The notes under the pieces are model-generated. The model was given only the letters and a program-made list of their open reading frames with translations. It ran no database searches and had not been told where the DNA came from. From CAZWDL01 sp964632995 (lineage in GTDB: Bacteria; Bacteroidota; Bacteroidia; Chitinophagales; Saprospiraceae), in the NCBI GenBank assembly GCA_964632995.1, contig CAZWDL010000020.1, forward strand, positions 12,684 through 76,683: a DNA stretch of 64,000 nucleotides, given 5' to 3'. Shown in pieces: positions 35,213 to 43,923 of the stretch; position 1 is the first letter of the stretch; each line of letters opens with the position of its first letter. Made by a program: the position numbers and the translations under genes.

Positions 35213-36694
35213 CTAGCCCCCATCCCCGCAGGCCTCAGCGATTGTCTGGCCGCGGCTGAGGGCCCGCAGCCAGTCCTCCAGCCGGAAATGGCGAAAGCCC
35301 AGCAGCACCCCCTTTTCCTCAAATTGATCGAGGCTGTCGATAAACTGTCTGGTCAGTTGACGACGGTTTGAAGGTTCGGCAAGCAGTTTCCTGAAAAAGC
35401 ACAGCAGGCTTTGAAGGAAAGGGTCAGAAATTTTCTTTCTACTGCGGCGGCGGAAACTTTGCAGCAGGTGGTCGGCCAGGTAGTCCTCGCCGGCGTCGAA
35501 GAAGCTGATCCATTCGAAGATGAAGGGAAGTCCGGTAAATATTTGACGCACCTCTTCCCTGCTGTCCTGAATCATGCGTAAGTAGGTCGCTGCTTCCTTG
35601 TGCCGCCGGGTGGCCAGGTGCGCTATAAAGACAATGCCGTAGATAAGAAAGGCAATGCGTTCTCCGGCAATTTGATTATGTTTCAGGTGTCTTATAACTT
35701 TTGGCGCCTGCTTCAGCAACTGTTCAAAGCGGCATTGCCGGAAATACATCTCCAGTTCTACATAGAGAAAATAACTCAGGTGATGCTGAACACGCGTATA
35801 TCGCTCCGCAAAGGATTTTCCTTCTTCCAGCAATTGCGCCACCTCTTCATAATCTTCCTGCCTCAGGCAGTCGTTCAGATAATTGCGTAGCACCCCCAGA
35901 TACTGGATGGGCATACTCTCTTTAAGATAAGCTTCCCGCCGGAAGAGCTGCACATTCTCACGACGCATTTGGCTGCCTTTCGCATCCTCCCCCAATAGTT
36001 CATAAATACGGCTCTTAGCTATATTTCTCGACAATTTTTCCACGGTTGAGGCCGAAGGAGAATCCTGTAGCAGCGGAAACTGCAGCAAGTTTTGCAACTC
36101 CCGAACACCTGCTTCGGATAATCCCTCCTGCTCCGCTTTCCGGGCGCTGTCTATCAGTTCATTACTGAGGTGAGAAAGTTTGGTTTGTCGCCGAAGATGC
36201 CTCAAGCTTTTTTCGATGGTTTCGTAAGCAGGATGCGTACCCAATCCGGGTTTATCCCTGGCAATATGGCCGAGGAAATAATCCAGCCGGGCTATCTCTA
36301 TCAGGTAAGTATATTCTTCGTACTGTTCGCAAATTTGCCTGATCTTTTCAAGCTGGTGGATAGCCAGGTCGTACAACTGCTTTTCCGCAAGTACTTCCAC
36401 CTCCTCCAGACCTTGCCGGATCTTACTCATTACACCGCGTTTGTGGTGGAAAGAGGTCAGGCTCTTCAGCACTTGCTGCCGGAGCTGGTTTTTGTAGACT
36501 TTAAAATTGGGAGCTCCCTTTTCACGAAAAAATTGTTTAACCGACTGTTCATCATACGCGTCCTGCGCATTGAGATAATCGAACAAATCGGTCAATACAC
36601 TGCCTTCCGAGGCAAAATGCATTTTGTAGTACCGCTTTTCGGAAGGCTTCATCGAATGGATGATTCTAAACAAGTCATCACTGGGCTTTTTCAT
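35213..36694 (-). CDS. Helical-repeat hypothetical protein, 493 aa
   Basis: It is a cytoplasmic, strongly helical protein with no signal peptide: basic N-terminal segment (FRIIHSMKPSEKRYYKMHF) and then TPR-like helices throughout. I recall similar 'MKPSEKRYxK' proteins in Saprospiria, but no function is known. The ATG at 36694 is preferred over 36706 because the first residues then match this opening. It ends 5 bp beyond the operon terminator on the other strand. Confidence 0.75.
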   Translation of the reverse strand: MKKPSDDLFRIIHSMKPSEKRYYKMHFASEGSVLTDLFDYLNAQDAYDEQSVKQFFREKGAPNFKVYKNQLRQQVLKSLTSFHHKRGVMSKIRQGLEEVEVLAEKQLYDLAIHQLEKIRQICEQYEEYTYLIEIARLDYFLGHIARDKPGLGTHPAYETIEKSLRHLRRQTKLSHLSNELIDSARKAEQEGLSEAGVRELQNLLQFPLLQDSPSASTVEKLSRNIAKSRIYELLGEDAKGSQMRRENVQLFRREAYLKESMPIQYLGVLRNYLNDCLRQEDYEEVAQLLEEGKSFAERYTRVQHHLSYFLYVELEMYFRQCRFEQLLKQAPKVIRHLKHNQIAGERIAFLIYGIVFIAHLATRRHKEAATYLRMIQDSREEVRQIFTGLPFIFEWISFFDAGEDYLADHLLQSFRRRSRKKISDPFLQSLLCFFRKLLAEPSNRRQLTRQFIDSLDQFEEKGVLLGFRHFRLEDWLRALSRGQTIAEACGDGG

Positions 36695-36946
36695 AGTGCA
36701 CTCCACATTAGACCCTGCAAACAGACAGATATGGGAAACAGTGTACCGTCAGTCAGGATTGGGCACGACCTGAAAAGGTCTGCCTCTTAAGGTCAGAAAA
36801 AATTTACATTAATGCTTTAGAAAACGAGGTGGGTAGCACAAACACTTATCACAAACCACTGTAAAACAGCAATGAATACATATTTAAGTCACAAACAAAT
36901 AGTACGAAAAAGCATTCCGCTTATCGCTGGATACTTAACTTTCAAC

Positions 36947-36954
36947 TAAATTTG
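36947..36954 (+). promoter_or_regulatory. Possible promoter -7 box for a small RNA
   Basis: TAAATTTG fits TAnnTTTG, but no good -33 TTG precedes it (TTA at 36921). It is the nearest candidate promoter upstream of an orphan terminator at 37095. Confidence 0.3.
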
Positions 36955-36960
36955 CCTTGC

Positions 36961-37127
36961 AACAAAGCAGGTTATTTTTCAAATTACAAATTAATTAAAA
37001 AAAATCTTGAAGTATTTTCTTTAAAAGGGGTATCACACTCAGGTCTTAATAAGTCTCAACGTGATGCCCAAACAAGTACACACAAACTACTTTTGCCATT
37101 CCCCTGATCAGGGGGAATGGCTTTTTT
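36961..37127 (+). ncRNA. Candidate small RNA, ~165 nt
   Basis: The gap between the helical-repeat gene and ferritin carries no plus-strand gene, yet it contains a strong plus-strand terminator (37095-37127) and a TAAATTTG box at 36947. The implied transcript is AT-rich, lacks a convincing ORF and ends in the hairpin. No known RNA family is recognised. Confidence 0.3.
37095..37127 (+). terminator. Plus-strand intrinsic terminator without a plus-strand gene
   Basis: GCCATTCCCC and GGGGAATGGC close a TGATCAG loop and run into TTTTTT on the plus strand. On the minus strand, downstream of ferritin, the same hairpin is preceded by A6 and followed by AAAAGTAG, so it works best in the plus direction. 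Confidence 0.75.
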
Positions 37128-37138
37128 ACCGGGACGTT

Positions 37139-37663
37139 CTATTCTGCTCCTTCTTCCTCCGACAGTGCAGCGGCATTGATTTTCTCCACCTCCATATCGA
37201 TGTAATACAAGCTTTGCGAACCGTCGCCGATCAGCTTGATCTTGTCGAGAATCGTGCGCATCAGTGCTTCTTCTTCCTTCTGCTCGTCGATGTACCATTG
37301 CAGGAAGTTATGAGTGGTATGATCTTTTTCTTCCAGGCTGAGCGCCACCAGTTCGTGGATGGATTTGGTGACGCGCTGCTCGTGGGCGTAAACCTCCTCA
37401 AAAAGGGATTGGACCGATTCAAACTCGTGCGGCGGTTGCTTAATAGCCGGCGCCAGGGCGTGTCCGTCCACCTCACTGATGTAGTAAAAAATTCGCAACA
37501 TATGTTCTTTTTCTTCTTCCGACTGGCGATGCATAAAAGCCGCACAGCCATCCAGCCCTTCCTTATCGCACCAGGAAGCCATCGAAAGGTAGAGGAAAGA
37601 GGCGTATCCTTCTAATTCAATTTGTTGATTGAGCGCTTGCTCCATTTTCTGTGAAATCATCAT
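37139..37663 (-). CDS. ftnA: Bacterial non-haem ferritin, 174 aa
   Basis: A four-helix ferritin storing iron as a mineral in a 24-mer. Ferroxidase residues are visible in NQQIELEGYASFLYLSMASW (Glu), MHRQSEEEKEHMLRIFYYI (E..EH) and LQWYIDEQKEEEALMRTIL (E.. QxxE). The start at 37663 (MMISQKMEQALNQQ) has normal ferritin length; the open frame to 37789 crosses the promoter. The short C-terminus (NAAALSEEEGAE) is acidic. Confidence 0.93.
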   Translation of the reverse strand: MMISQKMEQALNQQIELEGYASFLYLSMASWCDKEGLDGCAAFMHRQSEEEKEHMLRIFYYISEVDGHALAPAIKQPPHEFESVQSLFEEVYAHEQRVTKSIHELVALSLEEKDHTTHNFLQWYIDEQKEEEALMRTILDKIKLIGDGSQSLYYIDMEVEKINAAALSEEEGAE

Positions 37664-37697
37664 TAGTATCTGCGTTTTGTTGGTTCTGTTCAATGCC

Positions 37698-37705
37698 CAA
37701 ATATA
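37698..37705 (-). promoter_or_regulatory. Ferritin promoter -7 box
   Basis: On the minus strand TATATTTG matches TAnnTTTG, 34 bp upstream of the ferritin ATG at 37663. Confidence 0.55.
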
Positions 37706-37792
37706 AGAGCTTGTCGGGAGTTTACCCCTTAGCACAAGGGGAATTACCCGGTCAGATAAACACTTTTCCCTTGCCCTTGTTAGGCCCATACT

Positions 37793-38089
37793 ATGAAAAT
37801 TGAGAAAAAATACCAGCTATCCTCCCGGGATATAGATCGTATTATAGAAATGGCCTGGGAAGACCGTACGCCTTTCGAAGCGATTGAACAACAATTCGGG
37901 CTCCCGGAAGATGAGGTGATCCGGTTTATGCGCCGGCAACTCAGGCACAGTAGCTGGAAACGCTGGCGAAAAAGAGTACAAGGTCGAAAAAGTAAACACG
38001 CTAAACTACGCCGGGAGGGCACCAGACGCTTTCGCTGCAGCCGGCAAAAACACATTTCCCTGAACCAGATCTCTAAAAGGAAGGGTTAA
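37793..38089 (+). CDS. TIGR03643/DUF2805 family protein, 98 aa
   Basis: The full family pattern is present: IDRIIEMAWEDRTPFEAIEQ, FGLPEDEVIRFMRRQLRHSS, WKRWRKRVQGRKSKH. The N-terminal half looks helix-turn-helix-like and the C-terminus is very basic, so nucleic-acid binding is plausible. Function unknown. It is divergent from ferritin. Confidence 0.9.
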   Translation: MKIEKKYQLSSRDIDRIIEMAWEDRTPFEAIEQQFGLPEDEVIRFMRRQLRHSSWKRWRKRVQGRKSKHAKLRREGTRRFRCSRQKHISLNQISKRKG

Positions 38090-38217
38090 AGGATTGAGGG
38101 AAGAATCCGTTGAAATATAAACCAGAGGTTCCTCTGTTCCGCTCTGGTTATTTGTACGAATTTCATTCTTTTTCGCCAATTTAAATTGCATCAAGGAATT
38201 GGAGGTCAATAACAGAG

Positions 38218-38273
38218 CTTCCGACTTCCGACTTCCGACTTCCGACTTCCGACTTCCGACTTCCGACTTCCGA
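38218..38273. repeat. Heptamer tandem repeat, eight copies of CTTCCGA
   Basis: Eight perfect CTTCCGA units run between the convergent TIGR03643 and HD-PycTM genes, ending 13 bp from the latter's stop. Shorter CTTCCGACTT pieces recur near 26433 and 27342. Copy number may vary by slippage. Confidence 0.95.
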
Positions 38274-38286
38274 CTTAGTATTATTT

Positions 38287-39522
38287 CTACCGCATGGGCT
38301 GTATGCTGAAGGCAATGACAAAAGCAATCAGCGCGATAATCAGCCCGTACATAAAGATGCTGTAGCAAATGCGCAGGTACTTGTATTTCTTTGCCAGAAC
38401 GATCCCCAGGTAATACAAGTCACGGGTCATAGAGCTGTAGAGAAAGTCGGAATCCTTGATCATTTCCATCATCCCCCAGTGAAAATCGCGGAGCTCCATG
38501 TTGTAAAAATTTCCAAAAAAGAGGAGGTTAGCTTGTTTGTTTTCAATGTCTTCACGGGTGAATTTGCCTTCCGTGATCTTAGGACGCGTAGACATGATGG
38601 CGTAGATCAGCGAAAGCAGGCATACCAGCAACAGCAGACCGGTGGGGATAATTAAATGGGGGTTGCTGTCGAGCTTGGTCGCCAGGTTAGAAACGACGAT
38701 GGAGATGATGATCGCATTGATACTCAGCATGATATTGGCCTTGTTGTCGGCGATAGAGCTGAGGTTGATATGGGTGCGGTAAGTGGTGCGGTACATCGTT
38801 TCGACGCCACGCCCCAGGTTGAGCTGCTTGAGTTCAAGGTGGCTCTTGTTTTTGTTTTTCTTCTTTTTCTTCTTTTTGTTTCCCTTCTGTTCGTTTTCTT
38901 CTTCTACCTCGTTGGGATAAAAGCGCCGCCGGTGCTTTTTCAATTGTTTTATATGCTTAATCTTTCCTTCCTCAAACATTTCCCGGGCGGCTTCGGTGTA
39001 GTACTGATGTCCTCTGACAAAATTGAGCTCAAAGTCGACCCATTCCTGTTCCGACATGAGGCGCTTCTGCGTCAGGTTGAGTTCCTGCCGCACCCGGCTG
39101 CAGCGCTCCCAGTAAGTATCGCTTCCCAGGTGACTCATATCGGCGTCGCAAAGAATTTCCTCCAGCAGACTTTGCGGCTGGTAAGGCATGCGGGTGGCCA
39201 TGATGCAGTTGAGTACTTCTTTCAGGTCCTGATCCGGATAATGGTGCTTTTGCAAAAAAGCGCGGGCGTGCTCGCAACTGCGGGCCTCGTGCCCCTCCGC
39301 CCCTTTGTCGTAGCCCGTGTCGTGAAACCAGGCTGCCAGGCGCAGCACCTCCATCTCTTTATCGGATAAATGATAATAGGAAGCGATGTGTTCTACTGCC
39401 TCCGCTACCTCTTGTACGTGCTCGAAGTTGTGGTATAAGTAGTCAGGGGAAATACATTCCTCATAGAATTTTTCCACGTAATCCTCTACCTCTGCCAGGA
39501 GATCTTTCACTGTTTGCATCAT
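38287..39522 (-). CDS. HD-domain phosphohydrolase fused to a Pycsar-effector-like (PycTM/DUF5706) membrane domain, 411 aa
   Basis: Residues ~1-190 are an HD hydrolase: YLYHNFEHVQEVAEAVEHI (His31/His35), AAWFHDTGYD (His67-Asp68) and CDADMSHLGSDTYWE. A lysine-rich linker follows at about 228-240. Residues ~255-411 match the PycTM fold: YRTHINLSSIADNKANIMLS, helix LSINAIIISIVVSNL, helix IIPTGLLLLVCLLSLIYAIM, and terminal helix LIIALIAFVIAFSI. PycTM domains damage membranes when bound by cCMP/cUMP in Pycsar defence; here the HD domain could degrade such a signal. No pyrimidine cyclase lies nearby. The start at 39522 avoids a Cys-rich leader read to 39600. Confidence 0.8.
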   Translation of the reverse strand: MMQTVKDLLAEVEDYVEKFYEECISPDYLYHNFEHVQEVAEAVEHIASYYHLSDKEMEVLRLAAWFHDTGYDKGAEGHEARSCEHARAFLQKHHYPDQDLKEVLNCIMATRMPYQPQSLLEEILCDADMSHLGSDTYWERCSRVRQELNLTQKRLMSEQEWVDFELNFVRGHQYYTEAAREMFEEGKIKHIKQLKKHRRRFYPNEVEEENEQKGNKKKKKKKNKNKSHLELKQLNLGRGVETMYRTTYRTHINLSSIADNKANIMLSINAIIISIVVSNLATKLDSNPHLIIPTGLLLLVCLLSLIYAIMSTRPKITEGKFTREDIENKQANLLFFGNFYNMELRDFHWGMMEMIKDSDFLYSSMTRDLYYLGIVLAKKYKYLRICYSIFMYGLIIALIAFVIAFSIQPMR

Positions 39523-39683
39523 CCGCTTGCAATTTGTGCAACCCAAGTTTAGTTTTCTGACAACCGGTGTAACCAATTGCCGATGAGGGCAAAATATCAA
39601 AAATTTGGCAAACGCCTGAAAAGCCGCACTGTTTCTAACGGATGAGAGGGGGAGTTTATTGAAAGTTAAAGTACTCAGCCCTA

Positions 39684-40889
39684 TTACAAAGGCTCAAAAA
39701 ATCCGATACTGGCGCCCACCCAGCGATCGTCGCTGTTATAGCGTACGCCGACCATCTCACCGCGGGTGATCCGCACCAGGTTGATCGCCGGTTGGGGCCG
39801 GTCCCAGCCGGGTTTCCAGATCATCATCATGCGCAATTCGCACTTGGAGTCCGGCAGATCACCCGGTGCTTTAATGACGGGACTGTAGGTCACCTTACGC
39901 TGGAGGATATAATTGGAAGGATCCTTCACGGCGTCGAGGTCCTGTTTTGTCACATTGATTTTGACCCCCTTTCCGGAAAAGGAAAATAATGGTTTTAGGA
40001 CGTAGTTTTCCAGGTCATCGGGATAATACTCCATCTGGTCCAGAAAGAAAGTTTGCGGTACGCTGGGATGCTGCAGGAAAGGCATGGTGTATTTACTGAT
40101 GCGCATAAACCAGTTGGGATGACCGGCCCATTCCACATCGACTTCCTCGGTGAGGTTGAAGTCACGCAGCAGGTCGGGGCGCTGCATCAGCTCGTCGAAG
40201 ATGACCCGGTTGAAGATGCGGTGCACGGCGATGCTTCGGCCCTGCTCATCGAGGTAGTAGAGGTCGCGTCCATCGCGCTTCAGGTCACTCAGGCAAAGGA
40301 TTTTGATGCCCAGCACCTCCTGTGCGCCCCAGAAGTCGATACGGGTATTTTGCTTTCCCGGTTCGATTTCCAGAAGGATGACATTGCGCGGATGATGTTC
40401 CCCTACGATCACTTCGCGCAACAGCTTTACATAGCTCACCAGGTTCAGCCCCCCGAAAAGGTGATCCAGCTCCGCCGGCACATGAAAGTACCGCCGGTAA
40501 TTGATAGCCAGCAGATGTTGATAAAAGAAAAGGGAGGGGAAGCCCTGTAGCTCGATCAGGTGAGGAGAAAGCACGCCGTTTTCATCCTGGCTGATCGCAA
40601 AGTCGAATTGCAGAAAGAGGGGATGCTCATCCTCGTTGGGCACTAATAAAGCGGGCAGGGGAATCGCCCGGTGGGTGAGCGATTTGAAATCGGGGCGCAG
40701 CAGAAACTCACTGATATCTTTGCAGGCCTGTTCCAGTTTGCGCCCCAGCTCCCGGGGAACGAAAACCGGCGTCTCCGCCACTTTGAAGGTGGGGGCTTCG
40801 CCAAAGGTGTGCTCGATGGCCTTCATAAAGGCCTCATAAGCCTCCGGGCGGAACTGCTCATTAAATTGCTTCCTGATGTGAGGTATCAT
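39684..40889 (-). CDS. ATP-grasp-like protein of the hydrolase/GATase cluster, 401 aa
   Basis: The central and C-terminal parts look like a (possibly circularly permuted) ATP-grasp ligase: FDFAISQDENGVLSPHLIEL, ENYVLKPLFSFSGKGVKINV (ATP-binding loop), NYILQRKVTY and CELRMMMIWKPGW. The end GVRYNSDDRWVGASIGFFEP resembles glutathionylspermidine-synthetase-type ATP-grasps. Fourth gene of the cluster, 30 bp after the GATase. It presumably couples a carboxylate to an amine; the substrate is unknown. Confidence 0.65.
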   Translation of the reverse strand: MIPHIRKQFNEQFRPEAYEAFMKAIEHTFGEAPTFKVAETPVFVPRELGRKLEQACKDISEFLLRPDFKSLTHRAIPLPALLVPNEDEHPLFLQFDFAISQDENGVLSPHLIELQGFPSLFFYQHLLAINYRRYFHVPAELDHLFGGLNLVSYVKLLREVIVGEHHPRNVILLEIEPGKQNTRIDFWGAQEVLGIKILCLSDLKRDGRDLYYLDEQGRSIAVHRIFNRVIFDELMQRPDLLRDFNLTEEVDVEWAGHPNWFMRISKYTMPFLQHPSVPQTFFLDQMEYYPDDLENYVLKPLFSFSGKGVKINVTKQDLDAVKDPSNYILQRKVTYSPVIKAPGDLPDSKCELRMMMIWKPGWDRPQPAINLVRITRGEMVGVRYNSDDRWVGASIGFFEPL

Positions 40890-40919
40890 ATTCTTTAGGC
40901 GTTGGGCATGGTTCGGACA

Positions 40920-41738
40920 TCAGACGGGCATCGCCGCCTGCTGTACCTTTCGGATGGAGCGATACAAAAAACCGGGAAGTACAAGCTCGTAAGTCAGGGA
41001 TATCTTATCGGGGTCTCCCAGGTGATTCATCATGCGCATATACTTGCGCTCGCTGTGCTCATCAGTAATTTTACGGCGGCGTTCGGGGTCCAGAAAGTGG
41101 ATGATCATCCCGTCGGGATCCGCTTCCGGATGAAACTGGGTACCGACGATCTCTCCGGAGAAGCGCATCGCCATAATGGCGCGTTCCAGCGGCACACAGG
41201 GACGGATCTTTTCGAGCGCCAGGATCGAGGCTCCGATTTCGTTTATGCGTTCTACATCAGGCTGAACAACCTGCCAGTCGCGAAAATCGGCTACGTAGAA
41301 CGGATTGGGCAACTCCTGCAACAGGGGGTCGCCGGTGCCCGCATCGGTCATATGGCATAGGAAGGTTCCAAAGGAGGTCGACTTGCGTGCCGTCACCTGC
41401 CCTATCCGGAAGAATTTACAGGCCATCTGAAAAGAGTGGCAGATGAAGAACACATGCTTTTTCGGCTGCCCGGAGAACCGGTTCCATTCCCAGATGCTTT
41501 CTAGCCACTCGTAGTAACGGCGGTCCCATTCGCCGTCCCCGTCGTGCGGGCTGCCGGGGCCGCCGGTGGAAATATAGATGTCGTAATCGAGGCCCGGCAA
41601 TTCGGCTTTTCCCCTCACATCGAAAAGGTCCCAGCCGGCCAGTTCGGGAAAGCTATTGACGATGGCTTTGATACAACGCATACCCTGATTCGGGGTATTG
41701 TCGTATAAATCAAGTATGGCTAAACGGACAGATTTCAT
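40920..41738 (-). CDS. Class I glutamine amidotransferase-like protein, 272 aa
   Basis: The triad is visible: nucleophile Cys100 in VFFICHSFQMACKF, and His/Glu in VGTQFHPEADPDG. The oxyanion STGGPGSPHD loop is at about 58-66. It resembles the GMP-synthase amidotransferase domain but stands alone, so the released ammonia probably serves one of the neighbouring ATP-grasp enzymes. The start at 41738 follows TAAGGAA; a longer reading to 41768 exists. A MITE terminus lies in the 207-bp gap separating it from the ATP-grasp gene upstream. Confidence 0.8.
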   Translation of the reverse strand: MKSVRLAILDLYDNTPNQGMRCIKAIVNSFPELAGWDLFDVRGKAELPGLDYDIYISTGGPGSPHDGDGEWDRRYYEWLESIWEWNRFSGQPKKHVFFICHSFQMACKFFRIGQVTARKSTSFGTFLCHMTDAGTGDPLLQELPNPFYVADFRDWQVVQPDVERINEIGASILALEKIRPCVPLERAIMAMRFSGEIVGTQFHPEADPDGMIIHFLDPERRRKITDEHSERKYMRMMNHLGDPDKISLTYELVLPGFLYRSIRKVQQAAMPV

Positions 41739-41865
41739 TTCCTTATACTTATGCGCTCCTGCGGACAACAGGCGCCCTGTGCCTGTGGAAGGAGCAACTG
41801 GTTTACCTGATTAACAAATCATCGCCAGGTCGGGATTAAGCCGGCCACTGTTTTTATAGCCTTAA

Positions 41866-41884
41866 CCCGGATTATTCATGGGTT
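41866..41884. mobile_element. Solitary MITE terminal repeat inside the gene cluster
   Basis: CCCGGATTATTCATGGGTT is identical to the left end of the element at 9611 and is preceded by TTAA. No second end is nearby. It sits between the ATP-grasp and GATase genes and explains the wide gap there. Confidence 0.8.
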
Positions 41885-41945
41885 AAAGGTACGCAGTTCG
41901 GCAGAAGGTTAGGGTATTGCCGGGGCCTGTTTTTTTGGCGGCGTA

Positions 41946-42920
41946 TTACTTCTTCTCAGCGCCCGCCGGTTTCGGCATACCGGGCGCCACGGCCTGCTGC
42001 ATAAAGGCTCCCCAGGTCAGGTTGTTCTGCCCTTCCCGGTGCGCCTGCGCCCGTTCTATTGCGTACTGAGCGGAGGTTTCCACCACCCATTCGAAGTTTT
42101 CCTCTCCGACGGAGTGCACATCGGCATCGGGCGCCGGGTTGCCGAAGTCGATAGCGTAGGGCACGCCGTCGCGCACGGCCAGCTCCACGGTGTTGAAATC
42201 GTAGCCCAGGGCCCGGTTCAGGTCGATGACATAGTCCTCCATCTTTTTGACCAGGCTCTCCGGTACGTCGTGTTGTACGCGGTAGCGCAGGTGAAAGGGG
42301 TTGCGGGGCTCGTAGTGCATAATGCGGACGTACTTGCCGCCGATGCAGTAGCAGCGGAAGTAGGCCCGGAAATCGATAGCCTCCTGCAGCATCATGACCA
42401 GCTGGCCGGTCTCGTTATATTTTTCAAAAAAGTCCTCGCGGTTCTCCAGCTTGTAGACGTGCTTCCAGCCGCCGCCGGCGAAGGGCTTCATAAAGGCCGG
42501 GAAGCCGACGTAGTCGAATATCGCCTCCCAGTCGAGCGGGAAAGCCAGGTTGGAAAAGGATTCGGCGCGAGTATCGTCGGGGCGTTCATTGGAGGGCAGC
42601 AGCACGGTGCGCGGCACGGGCACTTCTTCATTCAGGGCCACCACGTTGTTCAGGAATTTGTCATCGGCGCTCCACCAGAAAGGGTTGTTGATGACCGCCG
42701 TGCCGGTGGCGGCGGCGTTTTTCAGATAGGCGCGGTAGAAAGGCACATCCTGCGAAATGCGGTCGATAATGACGGCGTAATCCGTGGGTTTACCCTGAAT
42801 TACCTTGTCGATCTTGACCGGCTCGGCCACGATGCCGTCCACCTGTTTGCTGTTGACGCGATCGATAAAGGCCTGCGGATAGGTGCGTTCCCAGCCGAAT
42901 AGAATTCCAATTTTTTTCAT
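41946..42920 (-). CDS. ATP-grasp ligase (RimK-like), 324 aa
   Basis: It opens with MKKIGILFGWERTYPQAF, a pre-ATP-grasp fold. The ATP-grasp core shows FPAFMKPFAGGGWKHVYKLE (phosphate-binding loop), YFRCYCIGGKYVRIMHYEP, and the metal-binding end YDFNTVELAVRDGVPYAIDF ... GNPAPDAD. Members join a carboxyl to an amine or thiol with ATP. Second gene of the cluster, 17 bp after the hydrolase. The start at 42920 matches the fold; the open frame to 43118 overlaps the hydrolase. Confidence 0.82.
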   Translation of the reverse strand: MKKIGILFGWERTYPQAFIDRVNSKQVDGIVAEPVKIDKVIQGKPTDYAVIIDRISQDVPFYRAYLKNAAATGTAVINNPFWWSADDKFLNNVVALNEEVPVPRTVLLPSNERPDDTRAESFSNLAFPLDWEAIFDYVGFPAFMKPFAGGGWKHVYKLENREDFFEKYNETGQLVMMLQEAIDFRAYFRCYCIGGKYVRIMHYEPRNPFHLRYRVQHDVPESLVKKMEDYVIDLNRALGYDFNTVELAVRDGVPYAIDFGNPAPDADVHSVGEENFEWVVETSAQYAIERAQAHREGQNNLTWGAFMQQAVAPGMPKPAGAEKK

Positions 42921-42937
42921 GTCGATTGTTCCGTTTT

Positions 42938-43645
42938 TTAGATGAGGCTCAGATAGTGGGGAAACATCTCCTGCCACAGCGGCCAGTCGTGCTTCACCCA
43001 GCCGCGCATATCCAGCCAGTGGTTGACGTTTTTCTGATGCAGCAGATGAGAAAGATGCTCGTTGGCCGGGCGACAGATATCCCATTCGGAAGTGCCCAGC
43101 ACGATGTTCATCCGCCACAGGTCGGGGTGATTCAGTCCCGGCAGGAAGTCCAGCGGGCTGTTAAAATAAACATTATCGTCGTGATAGCCATCCATAAAAG
43201 GCTTGGTGTCATAGGCGCCGCTCATGGAAAACAGATGACTGACCAACTCCGGGTGCCGGAAGCCGAAATTGGCGGCGTGAAACCCACCGAAGCTGGCGCC
43301 CGCTACAGCCACCTTGCCGCTGCCGGTATTCCAACGCACCTTCTGGACGATCTCCTCGAGGATCATATTGTCATACCACAGATGGTTCCGCACCCGGTCG
43401 GCAGGGTGTATCCCCCGGTTGTACCAGCTGTAAGCATCGATGCTGTCGGGGCAGTAGATCTGGATGAAGCCCCGCTCCAAAAACCATTCGGCGGTTTGAA
43501 TCAGACCGAAGTCTTTGCTCTCGTAATAGCGCCCTTTAGTGGAAGGAAAAACGATAACCGGATATCCCTGATGCCCGTGCACCAGCATTTCAATGTCCCG
43601 GTTGAGATTGTGGGAGTACCAGCGATGATAGGATTCGTGGGCCAT
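42938..43645 (-). CDS. Alpha/beta-hydrolase (esterase-D-like), 235 aa
   Basis: The nucleophile elbow is GASFGG (Ser118), with a preceding VAVA strand; the His is probably in KHDWPLW and an acid in GTSEWDICRP. The overall pattern (YPVIVFPSTKGRYYESKDFG, LVSHLFSMSGAYD) is of the esterase-D/Fes type that cleaves ester or acyl bonds of small molecules. It is first in a four-gene cluster behind a strong promoter, so it may release or recycle the cluster's product. Confidence 0.82.
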   Translation of the reverse strand: MAHESYHRWYSHNLNRDIEMLVHGHQGYPVIVFPSTKGRYYESKDFGLIQTAEWFLERGFIQIYCPDSIDAYSWYNRGIHPADRVRNHLWYDNMILEEIVQKVRWNTGSGKVAVAGASFGGFHAANFGFRHPELVSHLFSMSGAYDTKPFMDGYHDDNVYFNSPLDFLPGLNHPDLWRMNIVLGTSEWDICRPANEHLSHLLHQKNVNHWLDMRGWVKHDWPLWQEMFPHYLSLI

Positions 43646-43682
43646 ATAGTCGGCAAGTTGAAAATGGTTTTAAATTGAGCGG

Positions 43683-43690
43683 CAAAGGTA
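43683..43690 (-). promoter_or_regulatory. Promoter of the hydrolase/ATP-grasp/GATase cluster
   Basis: On the minus strand TACCTTTG matches TAnnTTTG and has TTG 20 nt upstream (complement of CAA at 43711-43713). It lies 38 bp before the hydrolase start. Confidence 0.7.
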
Positions 43691-43923
43691 ATAGTAAAAC
43701 GGGAATCAGCCAACTGATTGTCAAAACTTTACAACTTAGACAAACCGTCATTTATGCGGCTGTATCTCTCCCCGGCTTCAATATTCAAAATCAAATTCTG
43801 AAAAAACTGTCTTCCCGGTTTTATTGGTTTCCCAACTTTCTTGTTGGAGAAAAAATCATCGCCCGGTTTTTTTGGGAAAATTGTCCGGTTTTGGTAAACC
43901 GTCAGCAAATTCTTTCGTGGTAA

